DNA of 37,944 nt, taken from positions 1-37,944 of the forward strand of contig DAOSEC010000019.1 in the NCBI GenBank assembly GCA_035362935.1. Reading direction: 5' to 3'. The DNA is from DAOSEC01 sp035362935 (lineage in GTDB: Bacteria > Bacillota_I > Bacilli_A > ML615J-28 > CAG-313). Of the stretch, positions 32,969 to 37,944 are shown piece by piece (position 1 is the stretch's first letter; each line of letters begins with the position of its first letter). Both the position numbers and the translations under genes were made by a program. The notes below the pieces were generated by a model that saw only the letters and a list, made by a program, of their open reading frames with translations, did not search any database and had not been told where the DNA came from.

Positions 32969-33727
32969 ATGAAGTTAAAATTTAAGATACCAAACAAATT
33001 AATGAAAGTTCTGAAGGTATTCTTTGGTGTTATTATTTTGTTTGTGCTATTATTCTCAGTCTTAAGGCTCACTAGTAGGGACAACGGTGGAATACCTAAA
33101 ATATTTGGTGTTTATCCACTTTCAGTGCTTTCTAACTCTATGAAAGGAACCTTTAACAAAGGTGATGTCATTTTTGTTAGAGAAACAGATCCTTATGATT
33201 TAAAAGAAGGTGACATTATCACCTACTGGATGAAGCAAGTAAACAATGAAGGACAATTAATTGAGGTGCCAAACACCCATAAAATTGTAGGAATTGAGTA
33301 CGACACTTATGATGATCCACTATACATTACCCAGGGAACAAATCTTGAAACCAATCCAAATCCAGACATCGGTTCTGTATCACCTGATAAAGTTATTGGT
33401 ATTTATACTGGGGGTAAAATTCCTCTTTTAGGTCATATCATAACATTTATTAGCTCATTTATTGGGTTTGGTATATTCGTTGTACTTCCTATCTTGGTGC
33501 TTTTTGTTGGAGAAACAATTAACTTGATTAAAGTTGTATCTGCCAACGAAAAGGAAAAACTTATTGCAGCTGGTGCAATTAACGTATCTATTTCTGAGGA
33601 AGAAAAAGCACGTATATTAGCTGAAGAAAGAGCAAGAATCATCGCCGAAGAAAAAGAGCGATTGCTTGCAGAGATTAGGAAAGAAGAAGAAGAAAAGCGG
33701 ACTCAAACAGTCCAAGAGGAAAAATAA
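32969..33727 (+). CDS. SipW-type signal peptidase I with coiled-coil tail
   Basis: A 252-residue membrane peptidase of the S26B (ER/SipW-like) group. The N-terminal helix spans about 13-33. The serine box is SNSMKGTFNKGD (Ser57), PNTHKIVGI carries His104 in the lysine position, and TQGTNLETNPNPD is box E. A second membrane segment lies at about 156-185. Unlike the first sipW-like gene it has about 55 extra C-terminal residues of charged coiled coil (EEEKARILAEERARIIAEE) facing the cytoplasm. The frame is open from a GTG at 32960, but the ATG at 32969 has AGG at better spacing. It has its own promoter, and its regulation differs from operon C. Confidence 0.85.
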   Translation: MKLKFKIPNKLMKVLKVFFGVIILFVLLFSVLRLTSRDNGGIPKIFGVYPLSVLSNSMKGTFNKGDVIFVRETDPYDLKEGDIITYWMKQVNNEGQLIEVPNTHKIVGIEYDTYDDPLYITQGTNLETNPNPDIGSVSPDKVIGIYTGGKIPLLGHIITFISSFIGFGIFVVLPILVLFVGETINLIKVVSANEKEKLIAAGAINVSISEEEKARILAEERARIIAEEKERLLAEIRKEEEEKRTQTVQEEK

Positions 33728-33788
33728 ATAATTTTGATTTGGTCTCGTGAGCCTTTTCTTCAGTTGATTTTAATAGGAGGTAAGGTTT

Positions 33789-35315
33789 ATGAGATTTTTT
33801 TCACGTTTTTACATCAAGTTTTTTCAAGAGACGTGGAATAATATCGTCAATTACTTTAAACGAATTGGTGAAAACTGGGAAATTCGATTCGAAAATTGGG
33901 ATCGGATTGGTTTTTACTTTTCCCTATACTCTCAAGACTTTACATCATTAGATTGGATTATGTTTATCATATCCGTCTTGTTTGCTGTAATTTTTATTTA
34001 TCTGTCGATACGAAAAATCATCGATTGGTTATCAAAATATATTAAGTTTTCAGCAACAGAAATTGAAAAAGAAAAACTACTTGATGAGATCCGTGAACTA
34101 AATATGAAAGTAATGGATGTCATTGAAGAAAAAAATAAGATATTATCACTTAAAATGTCTGCTATGGGTGGAAATGTCGACCCATCGTCTTATAAAAAAC
34201 AAGATGATAAAAAAGCATTGCCAAGTGGTCCACCTCGATTCGTCAAGTTAATGCAGGTAGATGAGGAATTATCAACACAAGATTTAGCAATTATCATGGA
34301 TGATGAGGACAAAATCACATTGCAGGAACTTTGCAATCGATTTAGATTCTATGCAGCATCAAGGCTAAAGTTGTACTATACAGAAAAAATGATACAGTTA
34401 TTTTTTGCCTCACTAGCCACCACCAAAGTTGTTATCTTAGAGGGGGTCAGTGGTACAGGTAAGACTAGTTTGCCTTATGCAATTGGGAAATTTTTTAAAA
34501 ACAATGCATCTATGGTTTCGGTTCAGCCATCTTGGCGTGATCGCGGAGAGTTACTTGGGTATTTAAATGAATTTACGAAGAAATTTAATGAAACAGAGTT
34601 TTTAAAAGCTGTTTATCAAGCTACATTCCGTAAAGATGTTAACTTAATTGTTCTTGATGAGATGAACTTAGCTCGTATAGAGTATTATTTTGCAGAGTTC
34701 TTATCTGTTATGGAAATGCCTGATGATTCAGAATGGAAAATTGACTTAGTTCCTAATCCACAAGACAATGACCCAGTTAATATTAGAGAGGGTAAATTAT
34801 TAGTTCCACAAAATTTATGGTTTATTGGAACAGCCAATAAGGATGACTCAACCTTTACCATCACGGATAAAGTGTATGACCGAGCGATTGCTTTAGAGTT
34901 CTTCAATAAAGGAGAGTACTTTGACTGTCCAGAAGCGGATCCAATTACTTTTAGCTATGAATATTTGGATCAACTGTTTACAAAAGCACATCAAGAAAAT
35001 AAATTATCACAAAAAACAGTGGAAAAATTCGCTAAGCTAGATGTATACTTAATGGATAATTTTAGACTAGCATTTGGTAACCGCATCATCAAACAAATTA
35101 CTGATTTCGTTCCTGTGTTTGTAGCATGTGGAGGAAACGAATTAGATGCACTTGATTATTTGTTAGCACACAAGATTCTTCGTAAATTTGAGGCACTAAA
35201 CATTGCCTTTATGCGTGAAGAACTTAAGAATTTAGTGCTAGAAATTGACAAATTATTTGGGAAAAATACATTCTCCGAATCGAAAAAGTATTTAGCAAAA
35301 CTACAAAGATTATAA
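33789..35315 (+). CDS. Membrane-anchored McrB-like AAA+ NTPase
   Basis: A 508-residue protein. A hydrophobic segment at about 55-74 follows an aromatic-rich N-terminus. Next come a coiled-coil stretch (about 90-122) and an AAA+ domain: Walker A GVSGTGKTS (219-227), Walker B with IVLDEMN (287-293), FAEFLSVME, then GTANKDDSTFTITDKVYDRA (347-366), in which N350xxD353 matches the NxxD GTPase signature of McrB and R365 is a candidate arginine finger. McrB proteins are GTP-driven motors of type IV restriction systems working with McrC nucleases. The membrane segment is unusual for that family. AGGAGG precedes the ATG. The next gene, 18 bases on, is a McrC/DUF2357-like partner. Confidence 0.8.
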   Translation: MRFFSRFYIKFFQETWNNIVNYFKRIGENWEIRFENWDRIGFYFSLYSQDFTSLDWIMFIISVLFAVIFIYLSIRKIIDWLSKYIKFSATEIEKEKLLDEIRELNMKVMDVIEEKNKILSLKMSAMGGNVDPSSYKKQDDKKALPSGPPRFVKLMQVDEELSTQDLAIIMDDEDKITLQELCNRFRFYAASRLKLYYTEKMIQLFFASLATTKVVILEGVSGTGKTSLPYAIGKFFKNNASMVSVQPSWRDRGELLGYLNEFTKKFNETEFLKAVYQATFRKDVNLIVLDEMNLARIEYYFAEFLSVMEMPDDSEWKIDLVPNPQDNDPVNIREGKLLVPQNLWFIGTANKDDSTFTITDKVYDRAIALEFFNKGEYFDCPEADPITFSYEYLDQLFTKAHQENKLSQKTVEKFAKLDVYLMDNFRLAFGNRIIKQITDFVPVFVACGGNELDALDYLLAHKILRKFEALNIAFMREELKNLVLEIDKLFGKNTFSESKKYLAKLQRL

Positions 35316-35333
35316 CATAGGTAGGTGATCTAG

Positions 35334-37944
35334 ATGATAGATAAAACCGAAAAGCTATTTAAGAAACTAGATACAAAATTCAAAAACATCATCGAGACCG
35401 ATGAATTTGCTCAACTTTTTGTCGAAACGATAAAAATGGGAGAGAATCAATTCTATCAAACCAGCAAGATTGCTGTTAAGAGATTTGATCGAAAATTCAT
35501 CGACACCCTCGAGGGCTTTTTTCCTCATTTAGATCAAGTAGTACGTGATCCGAAACGCTTCATTAAAACATACCATGATGTCGTAGATATTGAAAAAGCA
35601 AAAAAAACAGATCAAAACTCAGTACGCCATCTAGCTGCGAATTCTCATTTGGTTCGTAGCTTTGATCAAGGAGTCATTCAACCGAAAAAAATTCAAACGG
35701 TTATGAGTGAGGATGAGTTTGGAATATATGAAAATAGATTTATCAAAACATTGATTGAAAAATTATTTACATTTATCGAAAAACGATATCAATTAATCAA
35801 AGAACAAATGAATGTTGCAAGTGAACGTCACTTTAGAGTAGATTCTAACATTCAAACAGGACCTTCGAAAGTAAAATTCGGTCTAGAAATTGATATGAGT
35901 GATACTGTTTCTGAAGATGATGTAGAAACAGAGAATATGATTCTATTTGAACGTTTAGAAATGTTACGACAAATGGTTATTGCATTTCGCGGTTCAAAAT
36001 TTATGGACAATGTAAAACACGCCAAAACCATTGTTCCACCAATTATGCAAACAAACATTATGATGATGGAACCAAATTATCGAAAATGCTTTGAGCTTTG
36101 GCAATATATTGATAGCTATGAATCACTCGGATTTACATTAGATATCGAAGAAAAAATCGAAAATTTCTCAGATGAATACATTCAAGAAATATATAATACG
36201 ATATTATTGGCGTATGCTACCATCAAAAATAATCAACGACGTGTCTTTAAACTCGATAATTATCAATCGATCAAAGAACGTAAGCGAGTTTCGAAACCAA
36301 AAGTGACTAAGAAGTTTAAGTATGCTCGTGATGAATTTGGTGAAATCATAGAAGTCGAAGAAATCGCAAAATTAACCGATAAGCAACGCGATGTTCTTGA
36401 AAAGAAGATTGACAAAGAAAAAGAACGCATTGCTACTCAAAAAGCAAAAGAGGCAGAAAAAGCACGTCTTGCGAAAGAAAAAGAAAAAGAACAAGCGAAA
36501 AAACTCAAAGAAAAAGAAAAAGAGAAAGCTCGTCTTGCGAAGGAAAAAGAAAAGGAAAAAGCTCGTCTTGCAGCGTTGAAAGAAAAAGAAAAAGAGAAAG
36601 CTCGTCTTGCCAAAGAAAAAGAAAAAGAGAAGGCAAAACTTGCTGCTCAAAAGGCAAAACTTGCTGCTCAAAAGGCAAAAGAAGCAGAAAAAGCAAAACT
36701 TGCAAAAGAAAAAGAAGCAGAGAAAGCAAGATTAGCAAAAGAAAAAGAAGCAGAGAAAGCAAAATTAGCAAAAGAAAAAGAAGCGGTAGTTGCAAAAGAA
36801 CAAAAAGCTACTACAACTCCGAAAAAATTAACTACAACTAAATCATCTTCAACAAAACCAAAATCGACGACACCTAAAAAGGCAATGACTCCTGAAGAAA
36901 AGGCAAAAGCAGCTGAAAAGGCGAAGTTGGCGAAAGAAAAAGAACGCGAGAAGATGAAGTTACAAAAACAAAAAGAACGTGAAAAAGAAAAAGCACGTTT
37001 AGAAAAAGAGAAAGAAAAAGAAAAAGCACGAATTGCTAAGGAAAAAGAGTTGATTCGCGAAAAAGAAAAACTAGCTCGACAATTAGAAAAAGAAGCAGAA
37101 AAGATTCGCCTTCAAAAAGAGCGTGTTGCAGAGCGCCTCGCTCAAAAGCAAGCAGCATTGGCTATAAAACAAGTTGATGAAGAAAATGTGAAACCAAAAC
37201 AAGAGGAAAATATAGTTGAACAAGATGAAATCATTGTTCCTATCGAAAATCTTGTGGTAGAACAAGAAGTAGTTGATTCCAAAGAGGAATCTACTCATAG
37301 TGTTGTTTCGATGGATACTATGATAGCACCACAATTGGCAGATTCTGTATCCACAGTTCAGGAAACGATAGATGAAGTCGAACCTATTTCAACAGATGTT
37401 ATAGAACATGTTGCAATTCAAGATCTTACTATAAACTCTGTTAAGGAAATTGAAAAAGAAGAAGAATTAGAACCATCAGAAGCTGACGAAATTGATGAAG
37501 AGATTCCATCAGAACCTGTTCACAGTATATCGGGTCTTTTCGGTGGTATAAGTAAGCCTGAACCAACACAACAACCTACTCAAAAAACGATTGATCCAGT
37601 AGTATTGGTTCCAACTACGGATGAAATTGTACAAATGGATCAAATGATTGAGGAAAAATCTATTCATGAATATGATACGAATCCAAATGACAACGTAACA
37701 TTCTTTGCATTAGATTTGGGTCTAGAAGATGAAAAGCCTAAACAACCAGTTAAATCTAAAGTTAAGGCTGATAAACCGAGAGAAGATAAAAGTCACTATT
37801 TTGAGAAGGAGAGTGTAGTTGATCATCCTATTCAGCCAAAAGCAGTTGTGGAAAGACGATTCCAAGAATCAAAACCTACTTTCATACAACCTACTAGCCA
37901 ACCGGCGAAGAGTCCAGAACAAAATATTTATGACATTCTAGATG
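35334..37944 (+). CDS. DUF2357/McrC-like protein with very long KEKE coiled coil (partial)
   Basis: The frame is open from the ATG at 35334 to the window end (870 codons, no stop), so the gene is truncated on the right. Residues about 1-315 resemble the DUF2357 region of McrC-like proteins: FGIYENRFIKTLIEKL (129-144) and MEPNYRKCFELWQYIDSY (245-262). No PD-(D/E)XK nuclease motif follows in the usual place. Instead, from about 350 to 620 there is a highly charged KEKEKARLAKEKEK-type coiled coil, broken near 490-522 by a Thr/Ser/Pro/Lys linker, then an acidic, probably disordered tail. AGGTAG(GTG) lies before the ATG. Pairing with the McrB-like gene suggests a restriction-like or membrane-linked complex. 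The rest of the protein lies outside the window. Confidence 0.7.
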   Translation, partial: MIDKTEKLFKKLDTKFKNIIETDEFAQLFVETIKMGENQFYQTSKIAVKRFDRKFIDTLEGFFPHLDQVVRDPKRFIKTYHDVVDIEKAKKTDQNSVRHLAANSHLVRSFDQGVIQPKKIQTVMSEDEFGIYENRFIKTLIEKLFTFIEKRYQLIKEQMNVASERHFRVDSNIQTGPSKVKFGLEIDMSDTVSEDDVETENMILFERLEMLRQMVIAFRGSKFMDNVKHAKTIVPPIMQTNIMMMEPNYRKCFELWQYIDSYESLGFTLDIEEKIENFSDEYIQEIYNTILLAYATIKNNQRRVFKLDNYQSIKERKRVSKPKVTKKFKYARDEFGEIIEVEEIAKLTDKQRDVLEKKIDKEKERIATQKAKEAEKARLAKEKEKEQAKKLKEKEKEKARLAKEKEKEKARLAALKEKEKEKARLAKEKEKEKAKLAAQKAKLAAQKAKEAEKAKLAKEKEAEKARLAKEKEAEKAKLAKEKEAVVAKEQKATTTPKKLTTTKSSSTKPKSTTPKKAMTPEEKAKAAEKAKLAKEKEREKMKLQKQKEREKEKARLEKEKEKEKARIAKEKELIREKEKLARQLEKEAEKIRLQKERVAERLAQKQAALAIKQVDEENVKPKQEENIVEQDEIIVPIENLVVEQEVVDSKEESTHSVVSMDTMIAPQLADSVSTVQETIDEVEPISTDVIEHVAIQDLTINSVKEIEKEEELEPSEADEIDEEIPSEPVHSISGLFGGISKPEPTQQPTQKTIDPVVLVPTTDEIVQMDQMIEEKSIHEYDTNPNDNVTFFALDLGLEDEKPKQPVKSKVKADKPREDKSHYFEKESVVDHPIQPKAVVERRFQESKPTFIQPTSQPAKSPEQNIYDILD
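36381..37170 (+). repeat. Purine-rich low-complexity coding repeat (KEKE region)
   Basis: About 790 bases made mostly of A and G, built from variants of GCAAAAGAAAAAGAA-type units encoding K/E/A-rich heptad-like sequence. Units such as AAAGCTCGTCTTGC recur several times between 36450 and 36610. Slippage or recombination between units could change its length. Confidence 0.8.

Noticed and set aside
9600..33727. Local c-di-GMP synthesis or degradation genes (GGDEF, EAL, HD-GYP)
   Set aside because: None of the translated genes shows these motifs; the signal must be made elsewhere in the genome.
36372..36795. Reverse-strand open frames rich in Phe/Leu opposite the KEKE region
   Set aside because: They are mirror images of the purine-rich coiled-coil coding sequence, with no ribosome binding site or sensible composition.
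36381..37170. Possible CRISPR-like direct repeats
   Set aside because: Units are irregular, in frame, and encode a coiled coil; there are no unique spacers.

Overview
The window is AT-rich, and every convincing gene lies on the + strand. It has textbook sigma-A promoters, AGGAGG-type ribosome binding sites, ATG/GTG/TTG starts, TGA used as a stop and tryptophan encoded by TGG. This fits a low-GC Gram-positive lineage with the standard genetic code (Bacillota, or a Mycoplasmatota branch such as Acholeplasma/Izemoplasma/Haloplasma relatives) and argues against a code-4 Mycoplasma. A desulfoferrodoxin-type superoxide reductase suggests an anaerobe or microaerophile. The exact taxon is inference.

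Region 1 (1-9551) is ordinary chromosome rich in transporters. It holds a GltS-like sodium/glutamate symporter, a PadR-MFS-ChrA operon with a 10-bp-arm palindromic operator, an NhaC-family Na+/H+ antiporter, an isoprenylcysteine-methyltransferase-like membrane protein, an HSL-type alpha/beta hydrolase, a superoxide reductase and a second, short-form ChrA pair.

Region 2 (about 9600-33727) is the striking part: about 24 kb of secreted or surface proteins under cyclic-di-GMP control. Four c-di-GMP-I (GEMM-I) riboswitches, each followed by an intrinsic terminator that reuses the aptamer's 3' edge, stand in front of three operons. Operon A has one riboswitch, three TasA/camelysin-like proteins with SipW-type signal peptides ending in A-W-F, and a 2332-residue surface protein. 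Operon B has one riboswitch and a paralogous 2171-residue surface protein. Operon C has two riboswitches in tandem, a membrane-held TasA-like paralog without the AWF site, a SipW-like signal peptidase and two AWF proteins. It runs into a set with its own promoter: a second protein without AWF and three larger AWF proteins, one carrying a six-unit repeat array in a loop. A second SipW-like peptidase with a coiled-coil tail follows behind its own promoter. The arrangement reads as a c-di-GMP-gated extracellular matrix or fibre system: the riboswitches let transcription through when c-di-GMP is high (inferred ON switches), the SipW-like enzymes mature the AWF subunits, and the two giant beta-helix/beta-sandwich proteins act as adhesins or scaffold.

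Region 3 (33789-37944) holds a membrane-anchored McrB-like AAA+ NTPase followed by a protein with a DUF2357/McrC-like N-terminal region and a very long KEKE-type coiled coil, cut by the window end. Its link to the matrix locus is only positional.
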